Source: JBNJGT01 sp046496745
GTDB lineage: Archaea > Nanobdellota > Nanobdellia > Woesearchaeales > JACJVW01
Reading direction: 5' to 3'
Assembly (NCBI GenBank): GCA_046496745.1
Contig: JAWOGQ010000047.1
Coordinates: 1 to 11,641, forward strand
Length of the DNA stretch: 11,641 nt
Both the position numbers and the translations under genes were made by a program. The notes beneath the pieces were generated by a model. The model worked only from the letters and a program-made list of their open reading frames with translations, was not told where the DNA came from and did no database searches. Of this stretch, positions 4,366 through 11,641 are shown piece after piece (position 1 is the stretch's first letter; each line of letters starts with the position of its first letter).

Positions 4366-5325
4366 ATGGGAGAAGAATACAGGAACAAGCTCTTGTTTGA
4401 ACTGGCACAGGATGCGCGAATCAGGCAAAGGGAGATCAGCAAAAAGCTAAAGATTTCACCCCAGCGTGCAAACTATACAATCCAGAAACTGAGAAACGAA
4501 AATATCATAACTGCATTTGAGACCATAATCGATCCTGCCCGTTTCGGACTGACAAATATCATAGTGGTCCTTGCATACACTAATTTTGCCAAAAACACAC
4601 AAAAAGCAATACTTGATTTTCTAAAAGAATCAGAACAGGTCACATATATAGATGAGATAAGCCAGGGAGCAGACCTTATAGTAGAGTACAGTGTCCCAAA
4701 CCTTTCATCATTCAATAAGGCACATACAGCATTTCTTGAACAATTCAGCCAGGAGGTAAAGGTGGTAGACATATTTCCAGTGATTGTAAGACACCTTTTT
4801 CCTAAGAGATACTTATACCGGAGGAGCAAGGCTTCAGAAGAGATGGTCTTGTCAGGGGACAGGGAACCAGCTGATCTATCAGGAAACACTAAGAAGATAA
4901 TACGGATCCTGATGGAAGACCCAACCAAGAAAGTGGTCGATATCGCAAGGGAAACAGAGCTTAATGTTCGTACAGTAACAAAGACAATGCAGCAACTTCA
5001 TGCACAAAGGATAATAAGGGGATATACTGTCAGGCTCAATAATGATGCCTTGCATATCGGGGTGGGTAATGTCTTTATCAGGATAAGAAATCCCACGCAG
5101 CAACTAATGCGACAGTTCATTGAGTTCTGCAAGCAGATCCCAGAGGTCACTATGATAACCAAACTGATAGGACAACAGAATCTTTTCATCCGGCTTGAAT
5201 CATGTAGTGGATATCGCCATGTGCTCGACAGGTTGAGGGCGGAATTCAAGTTCTATGAATATACAGTGTATGATTCCAGCAGCGTCCTGAAAAACACTTA
5301 CATACCTTTCTCGGAAGTTTTATAA
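4366..5325 (+). CDS. Tandem (double) Lrp/AsnC-family transcriptional regulator
   Basis: A 319-residue protein made of two Lrp/AsnC-like units in one chain. Unit 1 has a winged helix-turn-helix at about 8-47 ('RQREISKKLKISPQRANYTI') and an alpha/beta ligand-sensing-like domain at about 62-145. After a polar linker (150-172), unit 2 has a second winged helix at about 174-219 ('KKVVDIARETELNVRTVTKT') and a second alpha/beta domain at about 232-313. Standard Lrp proteins are about 150 residues with one unit and dimerise, so this looks like a covalent dimer that might bind asymmetric sites or two ligands. The ATG at 4366 matches the TATA spacing, and a palindrome just upstream hints at autoregulation. 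The stop codon lies only 20 nt before ileS and inside the ileS TATA box. Ligand and targets are unknown. Confidence 0.85.
   Translation: MGEEYRNKLLFELAQDARIRQREISKKLKISPQRANYTIQKLRNENIITAFETIIDPARFGLTNIIVVLAYTNFAKNTQKAILDFLKESEQVTYIDEISQGADLIVEYSVPNLSSFNKAHTAFLEQFSQEVKVVDIFPVIVRHLFPKRYLYRRSKASEEMVLSGDREPADLSGNTKKIIRILMEDPTKKVVDIARETELNVRTVTKTMQQLHAQRIIRGYTVRLNNDALHIGVGNVFIRIRNPTQQLMRQFIEFCKQIPEVTMITKLIGQQNLFIRLESCSGYRHVLDRLRAEFKFYEYTVYDSSSVLKNTYIPFSEVL
5318..5325 (+). promoter_or_regulatory. TATA box of ileS, overlapping the stop codon of the Lrp-like gene
   Basis: TTTATAAA is centred about 23 nt before ATG 5345 and 29 nt before the in-frame ATG 5351, so spacing does not decide between them. 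A second AT-rich TATATAAG follows at 5329-5336. The box shares its last bases with the upstream stop codon. Confidence 0.55.
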
Positions 5326-5344
5326 AGTTATATAAGTTAATGCC

Positions 5345-8300
5345 ATGAGTATGACATACAATTTCAGGGAAATCGAAACAAAAGTTCTTGATCACTGGAA
5401 GAAGAATCTAATCTATAAGAAGGCTAAAGACCGGAACAAGGGAAAACAAAAATTCACTTACCTTGACGGGCCGCCATACACCTCAGGCAAGATTCACCTG
5501 GGGACTGCATGGGGAAAGGCTCTCAGGGATTCTATCATGCGATACAAAAGGATGGCTGGATTCGATGTGTGGGATCGGGCTGGATTCGATATGCACGGGC
5601 TTCCTACTGAAAATAAGGTTGCTGCGAAATTCAACTTCAAAAAGAAAGAAGAGATAGAGGAATTCGGAGTAGCCAAGTTCCAGAAGGAATGCGAGAATTT
5701 CTGTCTTGAGAACATGCAACTGATGATCGATGATTTCAGGAAGATGGGGGTATGGATGGATTTTGATGATCCTTACATGCCTATAAAACCTGAATTCATA
5801 GAAGGGATATGGCATGTCGCAAAAAAGACTTATGAGAACAAGAGGCTCTACAAGGGTGCAAAGGTCATGACCTGGTGCCCGAGATGCGCGACATCTGTCT
5901 CAAAACACGAGCTTGAATACAAGAAGGTGAGTGATGATTCGATCTTTGTCAAATTCAAGACTGATGAGAATGAATATCTTATCATATGGACTACAACCCC
6001 ATGGACAATCCCTTTCAACCTGGCAGTCATGGTCAACCCTGAACTGGACTATGTGCGAATAGAAGTAGAGGGGGAAGTATGGACTGTGGCAAAAGGGCTT
6101 GTAGGACCCTTCATGGGACTTGTTGGGAAGGATTATTCTATCCTGGAAGAATTCAAGGGAAAGCGGCTTGAAGGGATGAAGTATGAGCATGTATTCCATA
6201 ATGAAGCTGATATCTATGGGGAATTGAAAAATGAATACGAACATGCATTCTCTGTCCTGCTCTCGACCGAGCACGTTGATTTGTCAGGAGGTACAGGCCT
6301 TGTACACTCTGCTCCAGGATGCGGTCCAGAGGATTATGAAGTAGGGAAGAAATACGGATTACCTGCATTCAATGAGCTTGACCAATACGGGACATTTAGT
6401 GACAGGATGAAAAAGTTTGCAGGGCTAGTTGCAAAACGTGATGATCATATATTTATTGAGCACATAGAGAACATGGGAGCCTTGGTTGCAAAGACCAAGA
6501 TCGAGCATGATTATCCGACTTGCTGGAGATGTCATGGTCCTGTTGTGTTCAGGCCTACAGAGCAGTGGTTCTTCAAGGTGGAAGACCTGAAAGACCGGAT
6601 GGTGGAGCTCAACAAGAAGGTGAAGTGGGTTCCACAGGCTGCGTTCAATGCTTTTGAATCATGGCTTGAGAATATCAAGGATAATGGGGTCACCAGGCAG
6701 AGGTTCTGGGGAACACCTGTACCTATCTGGCAATGTGAATGCGGAGAAGAGATAGTGATAGGTTCAGTTGATGAACTGAAAGAGAAAGCAGGGCAAGTCC
6801 CTGAAAACCTGCATAAACCCTGGATTGACGAGATAAAGATCCCATGCCCTTCCTGTAAGAAGGATATGCATCGGATATCTGATATTTTTGATGTATGGAT
6901 TGATGCAGGATGCGCAGGGTTCCTGTGCTATGATTATCCGCGAAGAGAAGACTTGTTCGAGCGTTATTATCCTGCGGATCTGATCCTGGAAGGTAAGGAC
7001 CAGATAAGGGGCTGGTTCAATCTTTTGATGGTAATATCTACTCTAAGCTTTGATAATGCTCCATTCAAGAATGTATACATGCATGGTTTCATAAATGATT
7101 ATCGTGGAGAAAAGATGTCAAAGAGCCTTGGCAACATAACAAGCCCTCATGAGGTGATGGATGAGCATGGCGCAGATGTATTGAGATATTATCTGGTTGG
7201 TGCAGCCAAGGCAGGGCATGACATGAACTATAATCCTGAGGATCCAAAGACAAAGATGAAGAACATGCTTATCCTCTGGAACCTGCATAAGTATCTTCTT
7301 GACGCGATCGAGACAAGCGGGGTTGTTCCAGGAAAAGTCAAAGGAGAAAGAATCGAGGAGAAGTATGCCCTTTCACGTCTTCATTCCATGATAAAGAAGG
7401 TGACTGAAGCTTTCGATTCATATCAGATATATGCAGTGCCGGGCATAATCGAGGAGACATTCCTTGATTTCTCACGAAACTACGTGCAGTTTGTCAGGGA
7501 CCGGATAATGGAGGAAGATGTTGTTAACATGCTTGCTACATTCATGACAGAGGTCATCAAGGTTTTTGCGCCGGTCGCCCCATTCACTACTGAAGAGATC
7601 TTCCTGAACCTGAAAGAGCCTCTTAAGCTTGAGAAGGAGAGTGTTCATCTTTATGACTGGCCGCAATTTGATTCAGGTATCATAGATACGGGTCTTGAGG
7701 CAGAGATGGGTATTGCAAGCAAGATAATCCAGGCAGCACTCAGCGCCCGGGAAAAATCTCAGATCGGCCTGAGGTGGCCTGTAGGGAAACTAATCATCGA
7801 GACAGATGACCATCTAGACCGGGTTGCGGATATAATAAAGAAACAAGTGAATTGCAAGGAAATCGAGATTGTCAAGAGTTTTGATCAGGTGACCTACTCG
7901 GTGAAGCCTGACTACAAGCAGATAGGCCAGGTCGCAAAAAAGGATACACAGGCAATTGTTGCCGCACTTGAATCTGGAGAGATCATAAAGAAGGCGCTTG
8001 ATGGCGGTGGTTATACGGTGACTGTAGGTGAGAACAGTTATACCCTCACTGAGGAGCATCTGAATGTGACTCCAGAGCTTGCAGAAGGATGGGCAGGTGC
8101 TGAATTCTCTGGAGGAGGTGTCTATTTTGAGACTGAACTTGATGAGGAACTTATCAATGAAGGCTATGCCCGTGAGATCATCAGGCGTGTGCAGAATGCA
8201 CGGAAGAACGCAAACCTGAAGAAGGTTGACAGGATCGAATTAGCGCTCATCAGTGATGAGCTGAATCCAATAATCGCGGATTGGAAGGATCACATAAAAG

Positions 8301-8404
8301 AGAAAGTCGGAGCTAGTGTGCTACATGACAAAAAGATCCATGCAGACCATGAGGAGACAGCAACAATCAAGGGTAAGGAACTGGAGATTCTTATAAAGAG
8401 TTGA
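5345..8404 (+). CDS. ileS: Isoleucyl-tRNA synthetase, archaeal/eukaryotic type
   Basis: A 1019-residue class I aminoacyl-tRNA synthetase that charges tRNA-Ile with isoleucine in the cytoplasm. The Rossmann catalytic core has the HIGH-class motif 'PPYTSGKIHLGT' (43-54, H51-L-G-T54) and the 'KMSKS' loop (590-594). The inserted editing domain has 'WTTTPWT' (215-221) and 'GTGLVHSAPGCGPEDYEV' with D330, the acidic residue expected for hydrolysing mischarged valine, so proofreading looks intact. Cysteine pairs C178-x-x-C181 and C393-x-x-C396 suggest metal-binding knuckles, as does 'CPSC' further on. The tRNA-recognition part 'VTRQRFWGTPVPIW' is present, and an alpha-helical anticodon-binding region and C-terminal domain follow from about 650. 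Length is normal for archaeal enzymes. ATG 5345 or 5351 may be the start. It has its own TATA box just behind the Lrp-like gene. Confidence 0.98.
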   Translation: MSMTYNFREIETKVLDHWKKNLIYKKAKDRNKGKQKFTYLDGPPYTSGKIHLGTAWGKALRDSIMRYKRMAGFDVWDRAGFDMHGLPTENKVAAKFNFKKKEEIEEFGVAKFQKECENFCLENMQLMIDDFRKMGVWMDFDDPYMPIKPEFIEGIWHVAKKTYENKRLYKGAKVMTWCPRCATSVSKHELEYKKVSDDSIFVKFKTDENEYLIIWTTTPWTIPFNLAVMVNPELDYVRIEVEGEVWTVAKGLVGPFMGLVGKDYSILEEFKGKRLEGMKYEHVFHNEADIYGELKNEYEHAFSVLLSTEHVDLSGGTGLVHSAPGCGPEDYEVGKKYGLPAFNELDQYGTFSDRMKKFAGLVAKRDDHIFIEHIENMGALVAKTKIEHDYPTCWRCHGPVVFRPTEQWFFKVEDLKDRMVELNKKVKWVPQAAFNAFESWLENIKDNGVTRQRFWGTPVPIWQCECGEEIVIGSVDELKEKAGQVPENLHKPWIDEIKIPCPSCKKDMHRISDIFDVWIDAGCAGFLCYDYPRREDLFERYYPADLILEGKDQIRGWFNLLMVISTLSFDNAPFKNVYMHGFINDYRGEKMSKSLGNITSPHEVMDEHGADVLRYYLVGAAKAGHDMNYNPEDPKTKMKNMLILWNLHKYLLDAIETSGVVPGKVKGERIEEKYALSRLHSMIKKVTEAFDSYQIYAVPGIIEETFLDFSRNYVQFVRDRIMEEDVVNMLATFMTEVIKVFAPVAPFTTEEIFLNLKEPLKLEKESVHLYDWPQFDSGIIDTGLEAEMGIASKIIQAALSAREKSQIGLRWPVGKLIIETDDHLDRVADIIKKQVNCKEIEIVKSFDQVTYSVKPDYKQIGQVAKKDTQAIVAALESGEIIKKALDGGGYTVTVGENSYTLTEEHLNVTPELAEGWAGAEFSGGGVYFETELDEELINEGYAREIIRRVQNARKNANLKKVDRIELALISDELNPIIADWKDHIKEKVGASVLHDKKIHADHEETATIKGKELEILIKS

Positions 8405-8416
8405 ACCAGTACTTCG

Positions 8417-8422
8417 TTTTTT
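8417..8422 (+). terminator. T-run downstream of ileS, candidate terminator
   Basis: Six consecutive T residues 13 nt after the ileS stop codon. Archaeal termination commonly uses short T-runs without a strong hairpin. The TATA box of the next gene follows 13 nt later. Confidence 0.35.
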
Positions 8423-8434
8423 CTAAGGGAAAGA

Positions 8435-8442
8435 TTTATAAA
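8435..8442 (+). promoter_or_regulatory. TATA box of the surface-protein gene
   Basis: TTTATAAA predicts a transcript start near 8465 and therefore a 5' leader of about 35 nt before ATG 8500. Most other genes in the window appear leaderless, so this leader stands out. Confidence 0.6.
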
Positions 8443-8471
8443 TATTAATCCCTCAAAAGTCTGTGGGGGTA

Positions 8472-8490
8472 TTGTGGGTTTTTCTCACAA
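8472..8490 (+). promoter_or_regulatory. Hairpin in the 5' leader of the surface-protein gene
   Basis: TTGTGGG (8472-8478) can pair with CTCACAA (8484-8490) around a TTTTT loop, seven pairs including one G-T. It ends 9 nt before the ATG, where a ribosome binding site would normally be, and no such site is visible. It could stabilise the mRNA or affect initiation; function is inferred. Confidence 0.35.
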
Positions 8491-8499
8491 GTTTAGATT

Positions 8500-11400
8500 A
8501 TGAAACAAGTTGTAGTTGTTTTTATAGCATTGCTTATATTAGCGCCAGGATTAAGGTATATTGGCTACGTTACCCAGGAAGATAGCAATACTTCCATGAT
8601 CAATCAAACTTTTTCTAAGGATTCCACAATCCCCTTCGAATATGAGAATGTCTCGAGTGTGACAGTCTCAGGATATGTAAGAGGTAATGTCACCATCATT
8701 CTTGAAACCTCCTCCGGGAATAAGACTATCTATAAAACGGAACAGAAAAAAGGCATTAGGGGGATTACCGGACATGCTGTCGGGAATAAGACTGAAGGAT
8801 CAAATGCCTCTTCTGATGCTCAGGATACAAAGCCCGATAATGAGGTGGATTCAGAGAAGAACTCCTTAGAGGAGGATGCTTCAAAAGAAAATGAAGTTTC
8901 AGGGGAGGATGTTTCAGGGACGCAGGAGGAGGTTGCAGAGGTTGTAGAAGAGAAGGTTGAAGAGGGGATTGAAAAGGATACTGAGAAAGAGGTAGATAAA
9001 GCAGATAATGAGACTGCAAGAAAGGATGAAACAAGAGAAAATGAAGTTTCAGGTGAGAACTCTACAGGGGAGGATGTTTCAGGGGATGAGGCCTCTGCCA
9101 TAAATGATACGCCAGAGAATGAAAGTTCTGAAGCAGAAGGAAATACTGAAATGGATACAGATGAATCAAACGAAACACAATTAACCCAAAATGAAAGTTC
9201 AAATGAAGTTGATTCCGGGAATTTAACCAATGCTAGCAAGGAACAAGATTCCAGTAATACTAATCTTGATAATACAAATATTACTGATTCTAATATCACT
9301 GATATAACCGATAATACTCCTAGTATAACCGATAATAACACTAATATCAATACTACTAATATCTCCAATAATCTTACTAATATAACCAATAATATCACTA
9401 CTATCAATACTACAAATATCTCCAATACTACTAATATAAGCAATAATATCACTACTACTAACACTACAAAGGATGTCAACACTAATACAACCAATACTAA
9501 TACAACAACAAGTGAGAATTCTACTTTGAACTCAAGCAGAAGCATTGATTCTGTTAACAATACTCTCGAATCAGATAAAAATCTTTCAAACACCACAAAA
9601 GAATCAATTGGACCAGACCAGACTCAAAATACCCTGCCTTCTAATAATCAGACTTCTTTTTTTGAAGAGGAACACACTGCACAATACCCCCGTGTTCCTC
9701 TTCATTTTTCCTGCAAGGAAACCTGCCTCATGAATCCCACGCATACCAAACAGATCCATGTCCTGGTGAATAATGGAAGTGCGCATATATCCAAGATCAC
9801 CTATGTGGGAGATAGTGCAGAGGAGCCCATACTAAAAGAGATGATACGGACCGGAAAGCCAGTGAAGTGGGAGGTGAGAGGAAATGGAAAAATCCCTGAC
9901 TATGCCCAGAATGTCAAGGTTATGAAGGGTGGAAAAGAGACAAGATATGAAAAGGGCATGAAACTCTCACCTGATGCAAAGATAAGCTATGAAACACCAG
10001 CGCCTGAGAAGAAGGAAATCAAAACCCCTTCAGGAAAAAAGGTTGTTGTCTCATCTGATCTGCACTATAAGAATATCCTCACCTCAACAGCAGTTCCTGA
10101 TGTTCCGGAAGAGGCGATAAAGGTTTATTGGTTGTTGAATGGATCGCGCAAGCGCATGAAAAACATAACATACCATGACCATAACAATAATGAACTTATC
10201 GATGAGATTGAGTGGGTGATACCGCACCTTTCCAACCAGACGTTTGAGGTGGTAATTAATGTTCTTAATGTCCAGAGTTATCCAACTGTTGAAGGGAACT
10301 GGACTGTAATGTTCAATACTACGGGAACTGCAAACCTTACAATCACCCCTGTGGATGGAACAACATGGTCACAGGATTCAGAGATAGGATATGATCTTAA
10401 ATTCCTTGATATAAGATGTGGTGATAAGACATTAGAATATGAGTTTAAGGGTAATTCTTTATTCATTGAAGACTATTCCTGCAATGAGACAGGTCATGAG
10501 ATAAGCAAGGTACTTACAGCTGACAAGCATCATCTTTTGTTCGAGTTCGGAGGGCAAGAGGCATATGCACATAATGACATACTTATCAAAGTACCTACAA
10601 CCTGCGGAGACCTGGTATTTACAGATGCAGATACCTGGGAGGCATATACAAACTGGACAATACCCGGGACAGGAAGAGTCAATATCACACAGATACTATA
10701 TTGGCAGCATGATGACAGTCTGGATACAAGTGAAAGCATTGATATGGCTATTTACAGTAGTTCTGGTTCATATTCAAGGTTATCTGAGATAGTTACCCTT
10801 GAGGGGACAGGTGAATCCGGATGGATTGTTGCAAACCTGAGTTCATATGTTGAAATTGAAAGGGGGGAATCTTACTTTTTTGGTATGGGCCCTAATACAG
10901 TAGTTGACGGGTATAACCTTTCAGGAGACAATGGAATGGATTGTTCAGGCTATCCTCCAACAGGAGATGGATCTTACCTAAGCAGTGCTTCAGGGGGGTT
11001 AGACAGTACTGTTGCCACAGGCGGAACTAAGTGGTCGCATAAAGTAGGGATTATAGGAGTGGCTTACGAGAGTGAGTATACTGATCTTAAAGTACCTACA
11101 ACATGCAGCAACTTTTCTTTTACCGATGCACAGAATATGGAATGGTACAGTAACTGGACGATGCCAGGTTCAGGAAAGGTTGAATTGTCTAAACTATGGC
11201 TTTGGCAGATAGATGATAGCCTTGACAATACTGAAAGTGTCAGGATGGCAATATATAACAGTTCAAGCCCATATTCCAGGATATCCGAGATAGTCACTAT
11301 AAACGGAACAGGGCAGTCTGAGTGGATTTCAGGAGAATTGCAGAATCCAGTAGATATAACTCTTGGGAAGAGTTACTTTTTTGGGATTGGTCCGGGCAAT

Positions 11401-11641
11401 GGTGAATACAACCTGAGTTCTGATGAGAATTCTGATTGTAATGATTATCCCCCTTCACAAGGGTCTTATTATGTCGGGGCTTCTGGAGACCTTGATACTA
11501 GTGTCCCTACAGGCGGGTCTACCACTTCACATAAAGGGGGGATTATTGGGATAACCTATAAGGAGACAAGCTCAACTTCTGAACCTCCACAGATCTCTTT
11601 CCAGGGGCAGACACCTCTGGACGGCGCAACAATCTCAACAA
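8500..11641 (+). CDS. Large secreted, sequon-rich repeat surface protein; 3' end beyond the window
   Basis: The frame is open from ATG 8500 to the window edge, at least 1047 codons with no stop; an in-frame TAG at 8494-8496 fixes this ATG as the first. Residues 1-18 (MKQVVVVFIALLILAPGL) form a signal peptide or N-terminal anchor, so the product should be exported. Next come a short beta-like segment (about 45-95), an acidic Glu/Ser-rich disordered stretch (about 105-230), an Asn/Thr tract with about two dozen N-x-S/T sequons (about 235-390), and a mixed domain (about 391-587) ending in 'DEIEWVIPHLSNQT' (568-581). I associate that motif with secreted proteins of Woesearchaeota-like archaea, from memory only. 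Another beta-rich part follows (588-690), then two tandem repeats of about 167 residues (from about 696 and 863). Likely a heavily glycosylated cell-surface or adhesion protein. The C-terminus, including any anchor, is not seen. Confidence 0.85.
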   Translation, partial: MKQVVVVFIALLILAPGLRYIGYVTQEDSNTSMINQTFSKDSTIPFEYENVSSVTVSGYVRGNVTIILETSSGNKTIYKTEQKKGIRGITGHAVGNKTEGSNASSDAQDTKPDNEVDSEKNSLEEDASKENEVSGEDVSGTQEEVAEVVEEKVEEGIEKDTEKEVDKADNETARKDETRENEVSGENSTGEDVSGDEASAINDTPENESSEAEGNTEMDTDESNETQLTQNESSNEVDSGNLTNASKEQDSSNTNLDNTNITDSNITDITDNTPSITDNNTNINTTNISNNLTNITNNITTINTTNISNTTNISNNITTTNTTKDVNTNTTNTNTTTSENSTLNSSRSIDSVNNTLESDKNLSNTTKESIGPDQTQNTLPSNNQTSFFEEEHTAQYPRVPLHFSCKETCLMNPTHTKQIHVLVNNGSAHISKITYVGDSAEEPILKEMIRTGKPVKWEVRGNGKIPDYAQNVKVMKGGKETRYEKGMKLSPDAKISYETPAPEKKEIKTPSGKKVVVSSDLHYKNILTSTAVPDVPEEAIKVYWLLNGSRKRMKNITYHDHNNNELIDEIEWVIPHLSNQTFEVVINVLNVQSYPTVEGNWTVMFNTTGTANLTITPVDGTTWSQDSEIGYDLKFLDIRCGDKTLEYEFKGNSLFIEDYSCNETGHEISKVLTADKHHLLFEFGGQEAYAHNDILIKVPTTCGDLVFTDADTWEAYTNWTIPGTGRVNITQILYWQHDDSLDTSESIDMAIYSSSGSYSRLSEIVTLEGTGESGWIVANLSSYVEIERGESYFFGMGPNTVVDGYNLSGDNGMDCSGYPPTGDGSYLSSASGGLDSTVATGGTKWSHKVGIIGVAYESEYTDLKVPTTCSNFSFTDAQNMEWYSNWTMPGSGKVELSKLWLWQIDDSLDNTESVRMAIYNSSSPYSRISEIVTINGTGQSEWISGELQNPVDITLGKSYFFGIGPGNGEYNLSSDENSDCNDYPPSQGSYYVGASGDLDTSVPTGGSTTSHKGGIIGITYKETSSTSEPPQISFQGQTPLDGATIST
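8887..9084 (+). repeat. In-frame short duplication within the acidic region
   Basis: The 17-base segment at 8887-8903 recurs exactly at 9037-9053, and the 18-base segment at 8902-8919 recurs at 9067-9084, with 13 extra bases between the two parts of the second copy. Both encode ENEVSG and GEDVSG. The first offset is 150 bp (50 codons), so the reading frame is kept. Confidence 0.7.
9202..9515 (+). repeat. Low-complexity Asn/Thr/Ile-coding tract
   Basis: Almost entirely built from AAT, ACT, ATC, ATA and ACA codons, giving recurring peptides such as NITNN, NTTNIS and INTTN. The tract is imperfect trinucleotide repeat DNA of a kind prone to length change by slippage in steps of three bases. It encodes a flexible linker dense in N-glycosylation sequons. 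Confidence 0.8.
10585..11085 (+). repeat. Tandem protein repeat 1 (about 167 residues)
   Basis: Begins 'IKVPTTC', continues 'YTNWTIPGTGRVN', 'YWQHDDSLDTSES', 'MAIYSSSGSYSRLSEIVT', 'GESYFFGMGP', 'CSGYPPTGDGSY' and ends 'HKVGIIGVAY'. All these blocks recur in repeat 2 in the same order, offset by 501 bp. The composition suggests a beta-sandwich, carbohydrate-binding or adhesion-like domain with a conserved Cys pair; the fold is inferred. Confidence 0.85.
11086..11568 (+). repeat. Tandem protein repeat 2
   Basis: Second copy of the domain: 'LKVPTTC', 'YSNWTMPGSGKVE', 'LWQIDDSLDNTES', 'MAIYNSSSPYSRISEIVT', 'GKSYFFGIGP', 'CNDYPPSQGSY', 'HKGGIIGITY'. The copies are diverged in DNA but strongly conserved in protein, pointing to an older duplication kept by selection. 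After it the sequence turns Ser/Thr/Pro-rich ('SSTSEPPQ') and leads into what looks like a new domain at the window edge ('TPLDGATIST'). Confidence 0.85.

Noticed and set aside
4298..4450. Short + strand frame starting ATG GGT CGT upstream of the Lrp-like gene
   Set aside because: It overlaps the regulator in another frame, lacks any recognisable composition or ribosome binding site, and would run through the regulator's promoter.
8820..9596. Minus-strand open frame of 258 codons rich in Val, Leu and Ser
   Set aside because: It is the reverse of the low-complexity Glu/Asn/Thr coding tract; the residue bias is what the opposite strand of that repeat must give. No promoter, and the + strand frame is open for over 3 kb.
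1..11641. CRISPR array, tRNA or rRNA genes, prophage or toxin-antitoxin system
   Set aside because: Looked for and not seen: no regularly spaced identical repeats, no cloverleaf or rRNA-like segment, and no integrase, nuclease or toxin motifs.

Overview
The window looks like chromosomal DNA of an archaeon. It carries archaeal/eukaryotic-type SRP54, a 1019-residue archaeal-type isoleucyl-tRNA synthetase, an AbrB-PhoU regulator and an Lrp/AsnC regulator. Most genes have an AT-rich TATA box centred about 26-28 nt before the start codon, the layout of leaderless archaeal mRNAs. Small size, tight packing and a secreted protein with the 'IEWVIPHLSNQT' signature suggest a DPANN-type lineage such as Woesearchaeota or relatives. 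That lineage guess rests on remembered family patterns, not on a search.

Layout. 15-899 (-) is an AbrB-PhoU type regulator, divergent from a thioredoxin reductase-like flavoprotein (975-1865, +) across a short intergenic region with two TATA boxes. Next comes a two-gene + strand unit: a zinc-ribbon protein with two membrane helices (1889-2257) and a 72-residue coiled-coil protein (2269-2487) with a strong ribosome binding site. Its 3' end overlaps by 8 bp the convergent SRP54 gene (2480-3811, -). Upstream of SRP54 on the same strand is a 55-residue single-membrane-span protein (3844-4011, -), too short for most ORF callers. The 354-bp gap 4012-4365 holds a complete 141-bp MITE-like element (4057-4197) with 12-bp terminal inverted repeats and a 9-bp direct repeat flush against each end. 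Rightward follow a tandemly duplicated Lrp/AsnC regulator (4366-5325) with a 13-bp palindrome between TATA box and ATG, and ileS (5345-8404).

The right end is one open frame from 8500 past the window edge, at least 1047 codons with no stop. It is a secreted or surface protein with an N-terminal hydrophobic segment, an acidic Glu-rich stretch, an Asn/Thr tract packed with N-glycosylation sequons, a beta-rich region and two tandem repeats of about 167 residues.

How the genes fit together: SRP54 and the small membrane proteins relate to protein targeting and the membrane, and ileS to translation. The surface protein would be a client of Sec/SRP export and N-glycosylation. The two transcription factors have no targets that can be named from this window, except possible autoregulation of the Lrp-like gene. 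The most notable unexplained structure is the MITE; the most notable gene is the sequon-rich repeat protein.
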